Source: Lepidodermella squamata (lineage: Eukaryota; Gastrotricha). From it: a DNA stretch of 64,000 nt. A program made the position numbers and the translations under genes. A model generated the notes under the pieces. That model had not been told where the DNA came from and searched no databases. It was given only the letters and a program-made list of their open reading frames with translations. Shown in pieces: positions 38,001 through 48,441 of the stretch (the first letter of the stretch is position 1; each line of letters begins with the position of its first letter). The stretch covers positions 1,426,001 to 1,490,000 of the forward strand of contig JBLDXI010000013.1 of assembly GCA_047495785.1 (NCBI GenBank), written 5' to 3'.

Positions 38001-38314
38001 ATTCATTTTAATTATTCTCAAATTTGTGTCTTGTAGTTTTCGCGAATCAACTGGATGGTACTTCATTTTCCACAATCATCAACTGCCTTCACTTTGCAAT
38101 TATCGACAATGCTTACAGCGATAAGTCGTTCAAATTTGCCGCGGAATTTCTTCTGCAGCTCGCTGCTATTCAGCGATTTAGCGTTGCGGCTATGTTTCTG
38201 AGCGATGGCTGCCGAATTAAACTGCGTGAGATAGTTCGAAAGCTCACTTCGAGCGACTTGTCTCCCTCGGCAAAATCGAATATTGAACGCCAATTTGCAT
38301 CATATTGCAAGTAA
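35039..38314 (+). CDS. SPAG1: SPAG1, TPR co-chaperone for axonemal dynein assembly
   Basis: Exons 35039-35798, 35853-36011, 36374-36522, 36621-37980, 38037-38314; all GT-AG, 901 residues (human about 926). The N-terminus FKIPIEHFDFGYIEKCTDV with LRSGDEGHYPDLE, LPPVRGTSVV and PRSYREWDKVDVEAEL is the SPAG1 signature. TPR cluster 1 (about 262-355) begins ERDKEKGNEAFRAGDFDEAL. A second cluster (about 540-650) begins LKDSAGKLFTASNFSEAL. The C-terminus (about 760-901) is an RPAP3_C-type domain. Human SPAG1 has three TPR clusters; only two are seen here. Role: cytoplasmic HSP70/HSP90-linked factor for preassembly of dynein arms. The start ATG lies 16 bases after a TTTTAG acceptor-like site at 35018-35023. 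Confidence 0.93.
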
Positions 38315-38329
38315 AATTAAGATTTTTGC

Positions 38330-38335
38330 AATAAA
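38330..38335 (+). terminator. Poly(A) signal of SPAG1
   Basis: AATAAA 16 bases after the SPAG1 stop; a second copy lies at 38453-38458. Either could end the transcript. Confidence 0.5.
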
Positions 38336-41138
38336 ATAGGGCATTGTCAGGCATATCAGTTGCTCATGAAGTCTTCTAGTTATTTGTGCCTAATTTATTC
38401 AACACCTCATCTGACTATAATACCTTGCACTTATGCTGTAATCAATTTGAGGAAATAAAGTTTGAAAAATATATATACCTATTGTGTCTTTTAAATGGAC
38501 GAGGCTATGTGATTTGACTTAATTTTTTTACATCACCTTCTGTTCTTATTGGACCGTGATGTGCGCTGTGCGCTGTGCGGACCCGGTCATCGGTCTTCAG
38601 TTAATCGGTAATGATGAGGAGATGGTTGATTGATAGCGAAAAACAGCGGTTACAAAAGCAGGTGAAACAAGGCCATAATGTTTAACAAACAGCTTAACTT
38701 GGTATAATGTCTCAAAATGTCCCCCACCTGAGACAGTTCTTGCCAAGTCGGCAACACGTTTCAGTCTCACAATAAACTCGTCCACAAGCACCTTATCAGC
38801 TTGTGTCTGGTGCTGGTTCGGTTTTATTATTGTTGGTGATGCGATTCTGGGCGGTGTTTCAGGCAAGTCTGACGTACATGGTGTACGTCTTCGCGGTACC
38901 GGTGGCGTTGTTGCCGTTGTAATGCTCGAACTGGCCGAGGTCAGCCGTTTCGAACTACGGAGTATGTACCCACCCGTCGTGAACTTGTTATCACGGGTTG
39001 TTTAATGAGCAGGTTGGCGCATGAGACGTACGTATAGTACGTATAGTACGTCTCATGGGTTGGCGGTGATCAGGCGCAACGGCGAAGCTGCGGCAACCGG
39101 CGGCCGCATTAACAGCGCATTGGGCCGACTGCTGTGCTTGCGAATAGCGATCAGCCGTGGGGTAATCTCGCAACCAGGCCAACTTGAGGTGGTTACGATG
39201 AGCAAGGATGTCATGGCCGGACAGATAAAAAAGCGAATAGCGTAGGTAACAGGCGAAACTCGAGCCACTACGGATGAATTGGGACCCTTGTAGCGAGAGG
39301 CGAACTTCGGAATCACATCGGGCCGGTTACTTGGCACATGAAGGTAGACGAGATCGCTGATATTGAACGGCTCGCATATTCCTGAACTGCGACCAAAGCG
39401 TTCTTTCTCACGAGCAAGCGCGAGTTGGAAACGAGATCGAACGTCGTCGAAAGCGCGACGTAAATTGTCGTACAAGCCGTAGGCGTGACTCCGCGCAACT
39501 CGCTCTAGTCTTGGGCGGGGACGCAGGCTTTTCAGCGGAGAACTGCCAGTCCATAGCTAATTTCGGCATGTGACCCAGCTGCGGTGGTGGGTGGCGATGA
39601 GTCGAATGGTTAGACGAATTTTAGCCCGAGCAGCAGGCCTTGACGAAGCGGCACCAGTCTAGATGCTAGCCGAGAGCACGACGTATTTCGCCCGGCTAGA
39701 CGGGAGAGGATCATTTTGAATTTTACAGTTTATTCTTTTCGAAATGTGTATTCAGTATCACTGATTTCATGGCTGATATCGTGTTCCAATCGTATAGAAC
39801 TAAAACTAACTGATAAAACATCAATAAAAACGTAAGTTATCCTTCTTTTTCACCGATAAAACGAAAGCGTGTTGTTAGCAGTATTTACCACATTTCTGAA
39901 ATTTTTTAATGGATCATAAATATACTGCATCTCGAAAATATCCCCACCCCGATTACAACCCTATAAAACTGTTGGTTCAATCACAAATATAGCCCGGTGT
40001 GAGGTAGGATCATGAGATAGTTCAACAACCGACCTACGGTGTCCTTCCAGGTTTTCAAAGTTCGAAGAGCAGCGGCGTCAGTGATGACGTGGTAATTGAA
40101 TTCAAACCCGGCGAGATTAATCTGCTTTAGCCCGTACAAAACGGCAAGAACTTCACGTTCACAGCTGGAATAGTTACGTTCAGCCTTAGTCAGATTTCGA
40201 GAACCGAAAGCGACTGGACGGCGGTTACCGTCGTCTTGGTCATGTTCGAAAACGTAACCGAGACCGGACCCCGACGCGTCAGTCGATAAAATACATTTCT
40301 TGTCAAACTGGGGAAAGGCCAAACGAGGTGGGGAAATCAACGCCTTTTTGAGCTCATTAATAGCTATTTCGGCATCTTCATTCCAGTGAAAGTTGTTCAT
40401 ACTTTGTAGCTCGTATAAAGGAGCAGCTTAACGCAAAATTCTTGATAAAAGGCCGATTATAACTGGCTAAAGAGGTGAAAGCTCGAAGTCCGCTAACCGT
40501 CGCAGGGACGAGAAAATTCTGGATCTTCGAAACTCGGTCGCGAAAAATAGATAGACCATCCTGGCTAATCGAACACGTTCAAGATAGGTGGTGAAGCGGT
40601 GAAAAACCTGACATTTTGAATCCTTAATTTCAAGTTCATCTAGCGCATGCGCTCAAGGACGACGCGAAGATCGTGAAATTGCTGTTCTTTATTGCTGAAA
40701 ATGCTGAAAACGAGAATATCGTCGAAATAGGTGTTTGAACAAAGACTGTTTGAATAACTTGTCACCTCACAAGAGGTGGAAAATAGTAGCTTTTTCCCAA
40801 ACCAACCTGGCCCAACATATTACGATTCATACTTTGAGAACACGACGCAAACATGATCTAAAAAGGTAAATAATTGTAAATATTTTTGTAATTCTAATAA
40901 GTCGCGGGGGAAATCGGCATTAGTACCGAAAAAGTACCGCAGATGTACCGCAAGAAAATTCTCAAGTGGGGTAAAAAATGAGTCACATGATTTCATTCAT
41001 TCCGCCTTTACGACACGATATATAGTAGGTTGACCAGCGTAATATGAATGAGGCCGCATGGCCACGAGGCCAAGTACTGCCATGTTATGTAGAAAAACAT
41101 TTAATTGCAGGTCGTGTTGATCGATTATATCACCAGTA
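38336..41138. other. Intergenic mobile-element island, left part
   Basis: Between SPAG1 and the first MITE. It holds the Ty3/gypsy remnant (own entry) and two palindromic spots with GACGTAC arms at about 38868-38886 and 39020-39057. No host gene is supported. Confidence 0.6.
39053..40760 (-). mobile_element. Degenerate Ty3/gypsy-type LTR retrotransposon (RT, RNase H, integrase C-terminus)
   Basis: Minus strand. Around 40714-40731 an RT active-site YFDDI appears, followed by a palm/thumb-like segment (IQNFLVPATVSGLR, SLASYNRPFI) at about 40440-40540. The frame at 39981-40400 is RNase H of the gypsy type (LSTDASGSGLGYVFEHD, SRNLTKAERNYSSCEREVLAVLYGL). At 39053-39475 lies an integrase C-terminal-like piece (NISDLVYLHVPSNRPDV, PKFASRYKGP). 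The order RT-RNaseH-integrase is that of Ty3/gypsy. The frame is broken between pieces, the integrase core is mostly missing, and I find no LTRs. This is a dead, partly deleted copy. Confidence 0.8.
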
Positions 41139-41140
41139 TA

Positions 41141-41641
41141 CAGTGAAAGTTGTCTAAACCGGACTAAGGTCGTGCCAGGCAAAATCGTCCGGTTTAGAGA
41201 AAGTCCGAATTATTTTAAACCGGACTGAGTGCGGTATAGGAAATACCGCGCGAAATACATGGAATTTTTAAGTTTTTAGTAAGCTAAGTAATAGCTTTTG
41301 AGTACGGAATCGACAATTTTAATATAAATAATCAACATTTCACAATATTCAACATCAATATTCACAATAATTTGGAAGTTAATTTTTTTCGAAATTTTGA
41401 AGCTACATTTGAGGCTACTCTTGTCAGGCAAGGGCTGGCACTTTCTTCAGAATTATATAGAAAATTGGCCTTTTATTGCATAAACGGGACTTCGAGCCCG
41501 AAATCCGTCCGGTTTATACCACCAGTCCGGTTTAGAGAGTCCGGTTTAGACAATAAAATTATAATGTGAAGTCCACACTTTCGGATCGAGCCACCCGAAA
41601 TCGTCCGGTTTAGACCGGTCCGGTTTAAACAACTTTCACTG
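41141..41641. mobile_element. Pogo/Tc1-type MITE with TA target-site duplication
   Basis: 501 bp with 24-bp terminal inverted repeats beginning CAGTGAAAGTTGT and continuing into TAAACCGGAC; the two ends differ at one position. TA flanks both ends (41139-41140 and 41642-41643), as expected for the Tc1/mariner/pogo superfamily. The GTCCGGTTTAGA-type motif recurs several times near both ends (subterminal repeats). No transposase frame is present, so it is non-autonomous. Confidence 0.85.
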
Positions 41642-41833
41642 TATATAGCCAAGACAGTCATAGAAATGTCATAGAAGCCTATAAATGCGATTTTCACGAC
41701 ATGATTTTTGCGCGAGAGGCGCTTTTTTGGGACTCGAGTCGCTGATATCTTGTAGAGAATCAAGCGGGCTATCTGTCTTGTCGACTCGTTTCAAAAAGTT
41801 TATTTATTTCCCAGGTCCCAGGGTATAACTATA

Positions 41834-42385
41834 AAGGGGTGTGCACAAACATTCATTTCTTTGCGCATATCGCAAAAAAATTCCCACGGCTTATTAATAT
41901 TTCATTTTTAAACGCTCACAAACTCGAATGTTTTTGTATTATTTGTTGTAAGCCAATGCTTTAAGAGGTCTCTTGTATTAGACAAAAAAAATATTGAACG
42001 AGATGGGGTTCGAACCTCGGCCGCCTGTCCATCACTCAGCGATTTTTACCACTAAGCAACAGAAGACAACTGTTATCTGTTCTCACTATTTCGTTCATAT
42101 TTTCCTTTGATGGGAGACTTCGAATTTTTCTATTACGGGAAAAAACTACACTCATAGTACTAGCTGTTTATAGCCTCACTTTATAGCGTGTTGGCGTAGT
42201 TGTTGAGCTTCATGCGTCTGCGGCCTATTAAAACTTGGCTTGCTACAAATGCAAAAACATTCGAGTTTGTGAACGTTTAAAAATGCAATAGTAATAGGAA
42301 TAAGGAAAAAAACATTTGCACAGCGTTAAATCATTGCTCTTTTTACTAACACTTTTTTCACGCCTGCTGTTTGTGCACACCCCTT
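41834..42385. mobile_element. Inverted-repeat element enclosing a tRNA-like segment
   Basis: About 552 bp bounded by a perfect 17-bp inverted repeat AAGGGGTGTGCACAAAC (left from 41834, right ending 42385). A second inverted pair inside (left about 41908-41947, right about 42249-42290; core CACAAACTCGAATGTTTTTG) matches over about 38 bp with few mismatches. No transposase is present. The target-site duplication is unclear. It lies just upstream of the kinase gene start (42454), so it could contribute 5' sequence to that gene. Confidence 0.7.
41994..42066 (-). other. tRNA-derived (SINE-like) segment, not a functional tRNA
   Basis: On the minus strand an A-box-like TTGCTTAGTGGTA is followed by a perfect B box GGTTCGAACCC at internal pol III spacing. 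The T-stem does not pair properly (GAGG against CCCA) and no acceptor stem forms. This reads as a degenerate tRNA or a SINE head trapped in the inverted-repeat element. Confidence 0.5.
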
Positions 42386-42453
42386 AAGTTCGTTATAGAT
42401 TGAGAGATAGATACTTATATAGATATTATAGATATGTACAAGTTATAGATTGG

Positions 42454-45400
42454 ATGGCAGCTAAGTATACATCGGAGTTCAAGGAAAAGAAACAACTTGG
42501 ACGAGGATCTTTCGGTTGCGTTTGGCTTTGCGAGAGAAAACGTGGCGGTGCCGACTGCGTGGTCAAGATTGTTAATCTCAACGAAATACTGAGAAAGCGT
42601 CAAAATAACGATGGCGTCTTGCGCAAGGAGGCGTTGAAGCTCTTGAAACTGAGTCGCGAAGAGGTAATGCACCATTGAATTATAAATGCCTTACCATCAG
42701 ATTGCAATATTACAGCACAAGAAAATAGGAAGTATAAGCCATGAAAACATTGTGGCAATAATCGAAGCCTTTGAAGGTAAGTTCACGGTAAAAGAGCGGC
42801 TCAACGTGGACGAAGCAGTCCCTGGGCGAAAAGATGACTGCATCTACTACTTGGTCATGGAGTATTGCTCGAAAGGTGATATGGCGCAATACATCAAAGA
42901 ACAGAGAGTGAAGATTCCTGAGAAAGACCTTCGTTACTGGGCGCGGCAGTTAGTGTCGGCTGTTAGTGAAATTCACCGCTGCAAGGTCATTCATCGCGAC
43001 ATCAAGCCATCAAATATATATCTATGCGGGGACGGGAAAACTTTGAAGCTGGGCGACTTTGGCTTGGCTAAAATGCCTGAAGTCGGGTAAGGAATTGCAT
43101 CAGAAATTTTAAGTGCTCACTTGAATCGTCTACCTCTCATACAAGGTCGGAGAGCAGCACACTAATTGGCGCCGGTTCGCCTGCGTACAGAGCTCCGGAA
43201 ACCTTCAAAAACGAACGGTGTTCAGAAGCTAGTGACTGGTGGTCGCTAGGCGTGACGCTTTTCGAGTTTGCCAACTTTTACAAGCCTGTAAGTAATGTAC
43301 CTTCTGTAAACTCTTCTGAAAATTAAAGTTTGTATATTCACTGTGTTAATATAATACTGTTTTCTACGCAGTTTGTCACCGAGGAGGATATTAAATCGTA
43401 AGTTTGTACCCCTTTTACTCTCTTTCTATGTCCTTGAAGCTGAAATATCCCCATAGTCTAATAGGACAAATACAAAAATCATAAAATTCTACCTATCTAA
43501 ATACTCCAGAAATAAGCCAGTAGCCAGAAAAGTTTTTTCCTTATTTTTGTTCCGGAAATGGTCTGAAAAGACTTCACATTTCCCGCTGACCCCAAATTTC
43601 AGCAGATTCTTCACCCTTGAGCATTGTGCGCGTACAGTTCCCTAAAACGTCATCAAATTTTTTAAAATTTCTTCATTATGATGCCGTCAAGATATCTAAC
43701 GTTATTATGAGGACCCGATAAACAATGTTGGCGAACGGGGGCTGTGCGATTGTTCCTAATTTTCTGGGAATTTCGCAAACCTCCTATGATGGATTTTAGG
43801 AATTACAGTAGGGTAAGGTTACCTAATGTGTCGAATTTTTTCGACGGATTATCGAAGCCAAGACCTTAACTGAGGTCCCTGTCAAACAAAATCGGGCCGG
43901 GACCCCTCAGGTGAGTAGATATCGGGCCTCGGAAAAAAATAAGCAAAATTATGACACATTAGGTAACCTTACCCTAATGGACTACAGGGTGTTTCAGAAC
44001 TCGCGCACTACGAATAACCTGCGGCAAATGCGCGCGCTTTCCATGCTCGCGCACTGTTTTCAATTATATTTGCATAGATGCGCATGACAACACATTACTA
44101 TGTTAAGCCTATACATGAATGTACAGCACACATAACAGCACTGCCGTAGCTATTTTCTGGCGCAAAAACTTCGAGCCTCGATAAATTTGGGCTAAAAGCT
44201 TCATTAAATATCTTTTTTATTTCGAGGATGATGTCATGTTTTTCTGAAAAATGCTGGTTGATTAGGCTCGGAAGCTAAAGGTTTCAAAACAATTTCTCAA
44301 TTTCCGTGGCTGGATATTTCAGAAACTGATGATTTCTGAGAAAATTCTGATATTACTTGAAGTTGAATTAGTCGATGTAAATCGTTAGTTGATTAGTCTC
44401 CTGCCTTTGTATGAACATTTCTTTCACGTCGCACAAATGCAAGGCACCGACTGCACTAGTGGAGAAAAATGAAGTAGTTTAAACCACTGGCAAATTTTCT
44501 ACATCGAGCGAAGACAGAAAATCAAGGTTTGCAGTTCATTTCGTGGACTTAACGTAGCAATTTGGTTTCGTGGATAACTATTACAAATTTCCACGAAATC
44601 ATAGCAAAAAAATCTAGGACAAAATGATGAAGGATAAAGAAATAAAAATTCGTGGCTGGAATTTTCAAAATCTTCTGAAACACCAAGAAAACGTGAAAAA
44701 TTGGCGTTTTCCAGCTTTCAGGCTCCTCCATCATCTCCAAAAAACCGAGGATGGTAATTGCATTTTTTCATATTACTAAACAGCCAAAGGGCTGCTCTAC
44801 ATGGCTGGTTGGAAGCGCCGAAAATCTAACCACGGTAATCACAAAGGGGCGCAAGTCAAATGTCGCAGTAAAAGGCCGTTTTTAGCTGGAATCAGGTCAT
44901 CTTTACTGCCCTGTTTCTTGAAAACCTGTGGATGGAATTTCGATTTCTTGGCATCGTTAGATAGCCTGAAACCTAATCTACAAGGCTGGTTGGAAGTGCC
45001 GAAAGTGTATCCACGAATTGTTTTCGTTAGAGTGAATATTAATGAATTCAAATTTTTGAAAGCAAACCAGCTGGATCAAACCCACTAGTTGAAATAACGT
45101 TCGCAATATTTGTTTTGCAAATTCGAAATTAATTCCCGTATTTCCCCGAATAGAGGCCCGGTCTCAAATACACGCCCATGGGCTTATATTCCGGGGTGGG
45201 CCTTAATTCAGGTACAAAAATCGATGTTAACAATCGATGTTAATCGATCTTATATCAATGCATCAAAATACTGTCATTATAAATTCTACTCAAATTTTGC
45301 TGGAAATGTATAAGGAAATGATGTCGGTTAGAGCTGGAGCCAGGATTGGTCACGTAGACTCTCCGAGACGAGATCCAATTGGCATACTCCAGCTCTAGAG

Positions 45401-47732
45401 TCTATTCTAAGTCTATTCATAGCTTGGCTTGGCTATCTTCCTCTATTTCGAGACTCTAGTATCACTTAGGGTGTGTTCAAAAAGTCTCAGCGCCATTGAT
45501 GCGCATTCTTAATTACCAGCATTGTTCTCTCATTGCGCAATAGTGTTTCAACGAAACTTGAACTTATATTCGTTGATATCGCAGTCTAACGCGGAAAGCT
45601 AATTCACCTCGGGAAATTATTTTAATATCGCAATAAATTCTGGGAAAATGTTTAGGAATTTGCGCCCTCTCTTCAAGTTTGATTTTTTTAGGGTAAATTT
45701 TTTATCATCCAAGGTAAATTTCGAGGGAGGGGTGGTATCGAGAGATTTTCAACCCGTTTTTTGGTTTACGAAGATAGAGAACAATCTAGAATCTAGACCT
45801 CCACATTGTCGCCGCGATCACGGCATAAATTATACATGCTGCGAAAATTTGCAGTCGTGAAAAAGTGTAATCCATGTATAGAGAGCGAGTCCACCTCCCA
45901 TCTCAATTTTCGGTCTTGCTGAACCAATCGTTCGCCACTGCTCGACTAAAAACTCTATTTTCTTGCGTTTAATGAGAATTTGTTGCGTTGCAGAAGGAAG
46001 CCGAAGCCATTTCGCGAAAGACAACACTATTCGGAGGAATTCCAAGACTTCGTTTACTCGATGCTGAATAAGGACAACAAAAGGCGAGCAGGCGGAACGC
46101 TCCTCCTTCAAAGCCCTATATTCTTTGAAGAACAAATTGACAACGCGTCAACTAAATACATTAAGCTCATATGGAAGGTACACCTTGGTTATTTCCAGTT
46201 TTTTCAGGTTTCAAATTGCCTTTCAGGTCCTTTCCGGGCGAGCAAAATTTGTGGAAATCGATTTAGCTCGGTTTGAAACATATCTATCGAATACTCAGCG
46301 AAGACTTCTCGAATACTACAACATTGACGCGAACGTTAAGGATGAGGACGGCTTGAATTTGCTGATGGCTGCAGCTCAGAAAGGGCAAAATAGGCTATTG
46401 GAACTTCTGTTGGAAAAATTTGTGAATTTGGACCTTGAAGCTGTTGACGCGATGGGCAGGACAGCGCTTTGCATCGCAGCACAATTTGGCAATGCTGAAG
46501 CAGTTTGGATTTTGGCCAGGAAAGTACCCGCGCATGTAGAGCGTGCTCAAAAAAACGATTCTACGCCATTATATATGGCATTGGTTAACGGGCACGCTAG
46601 AGTCGTAGGTATACTTGTGACGGAGTTCGAAGCCAACGCAAACACTGGTCGCACTGGTTTAATCCCACTGCACACTGCCTGTGTACTCGGCAATGTTCCC
46701 GTCGTTGAAAACCTACTGCGAGCAAAAAACATCGATATCAACGCGAAAAACGAGTTGCAACGATCCGCGCTGCATATCGCCGCGCAGCTGGGCCTCGCAG
46801 ACATTGTTGAACTACTTGCGAACGAGAATACTGTGAATGAAACCGACTGTTTTGACTTGACGCCGCTACATCTAGCTGTGGAACATGGCTCATGTGTAAC
46901 TGCGCGCATTCTAGCCAGTCATAACGGAGTCAATGTAAATGCAGCTGATAAAGATGGTTGGACACCGATGCACTTCGCTTCTAGGGTGGGCAATGTTAAA
47001 TTGGTCAGAATGCTAGTCAACTGTGGTGCAAGCGTAAACGTATCTAGTCGAGATGGTTCTACGCCACTGTCCGTCGCTGTGAAGGAGGGAAACACGGAAC
47101 TGGTGGAGACTCTTGCCAGAGATTTGGGGGCGAACGTCAATGCCGTTGGAACGGATGGCTCGACACCACTGCACATTGCAGCGCGAGAAGGCAAGTGCGA
47201 TGTTGTGCTATGTCTTGCTGGCAGGTGCAATGCGGATGTGGATGCTGCCAACTTGAGCGGCGCGACGCCGTTGTATATCGCGGCGCGTAATGAGCACGTG
47301 GAAATCGTTAGAATTCTCGTCCGTTCCCTTGGGGCCAACGTCAATGCCGTGGAAAATGATGGTTGGACGCCGATGCATGTCGCCTCACAGATAGGCAAAG
47401 TTGAGATCGTGGAAATTCTTGCTGGATTTCGAGCAGATGTGGATGCTAGGGATAAAGATGGCTGGACACCCTTGCACCTAGCAGTTCAAATGGGAAATAC
47501 TGATATTGTGTCATTTCTTGCAGACATATGTACGGCGAACTTGAATGCGGTGAACTCAGACGGCTCGACGGCATTGCACATCGCCGCTGAAAATGGACGA
47601 ACCGAAGTCGTCAGGCTTCTGGTCGATTATGACACTTTGAACGTAGATACTGTTGATTTACATGGATTTACACCGTTGCAGTTGGCAAATCTTAATAATC
47701 ATGCCGAAATTTCTCAAATTCTTTCACGTTAA
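42454..47732 (+). CDS. Ser/Thr protein kinase fused to 14 ankyrin repeats
   Basis: Exons 42454-42663, 42716-43086, 43146-43287, 43372-43397, 45994-46177, 46227-47732; phases agree throughout, 812 residues. The kinase domain (about 10-300) has the glycine loop GRGSFGCVW, VVKIV lysine, MEYCSKGDM hinge, catalytic VIHRDIKPSN, GDFGLAK, activation segment GSPAYRAPE, and DWWSLGV. The C-lobe end (YSEEFQDFVYSMLNKDNKRR) comes from the exon after a 2.6-kb intron. From about residue 325 to the end are 14 ankyrin repeats with TPLHIAA-type cores (for example DGWTPMHFASRVGN). All catalytic motifs are intact. The kinase subfamily is unclear: NEK-like in HRDIKPSNIYL, AGC-like in DWWSLG. Function unknown; ankyrin repeats probably bind partner proteins. 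Confidence 0.8.
43398..45993 (+). other. Large kinase intron with repeats
   Basis: 2.6 kb inside the kinase domain. It contains a 164-bp TA-flanked MITE (own entry), a diverged direct repeat around GGCTGGTTGGAAG at 44803-44815 and 44984-44996, and an inverted pair around TAGAGCTGGAG (about 45329) and CTCCAGCTCTA (about 45387). No coding gene is supported. Confidence 0.6.
43811..43974. mobile_element. 164-bp MITE in kinase intron
   Basis: Perfect 22-bp terminal inverted repeats starting GGGTAAGGTTACCTAATG, flanked on both sides by TA (43809-43810, 43975-43976). Its size and the TA flank fit a short Tc1/mariner-derived non-autonomous element. No coding capacity. Confidence 0.75.
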
Positions 47733-47790
47733 AGGTTCTCAAAAGGTTTAAAGGATGCATACGCTGATTCAGAAGATGATATTTAGTTGA

Positions 47791-47796
47791 AATAAA
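47791..47796 (+). terminator. Poly(A) signal of the kinase-ankyrin gene
   Basis: AATAAA 59 bases after the stop codon at 47732. Confidence 0.5.
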
Positions 47797-48244
47797 AACT
47801 GGCGAAGTATTCTGATATTTGTGAGGTGATATTGTTGTTATAATGACGAATTTACATTTGTATGGTATAACATGAGTAAAGAGTTCATATCTGAACGGAG
47901 CCGGCCGAGATTTACGAATCGAAACGAGCCGTGGGCGGAGCCTCGTCAACATGACCAAATTGAGTGCTACGGCCAGCTGTTGCCCTAAAAACCGTATAGC
48001 CTCGACTCGCTCGACTATACAAAAATGCAGCCGTATAGGATATCAATTATTTTCTGTGATGACCTCACCCTACCTAGGATCAGCCTCTGCTTACGCGAAG
48101 CTTGCGCTAGCCCACCGGCTGACAACGCAACCTTTGCATTTCAGCATTTCAGCCCGCTCGGTAGAAACTGACCCTCACCTAGAAACTGACGATCGATTGA
48201 CCAATAGGCGTGCGCATTAGATTGGACTTTTAAGTGGTCACACA
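47797..48244. other. Intergenic region
   Basis: About 450 bp between the kinase gene and the RBM26/27-like relic. I see no feature beyond ordinary mixed sequence. Confidence 0.5.
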
Positions 48245-48401
48245 ATGCCCTGTCGTCAATATTCAGATCAGTTTTTAGGGCGACCCCGAAGCCGCCCTCG
48301 TCACCTTTGCCAACCACTCAGATTCGCTGGAAGCGTATCGCTGTGCCCAGCCGCTTTTAACAACCGCTTTATTCGCGTGTTCTGGCATCGCAAGGAGCCT
48401 C

Positions 48402-48441
<40 letters not shown>

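Noticed and set aside
41994-42066. Functional tRNA gene
   Set aside because: The B box is perfect but the T-stem and acceptor stem do not pair, and no cloverleaf can be drawn.
45475-45505. Mariner-like end (GTGTTCAAAAAGTCTCAGCG)
   Set aside because: No matching inverted end or TA-flanked partner was found nearby.
46919-47398. 159-codon minus-strand frame opposite the ankyrin repeats
   Set aside because: Its internal periodicity mirrors the ankyrin repeats on the plus strand; no independent start or splice signals.
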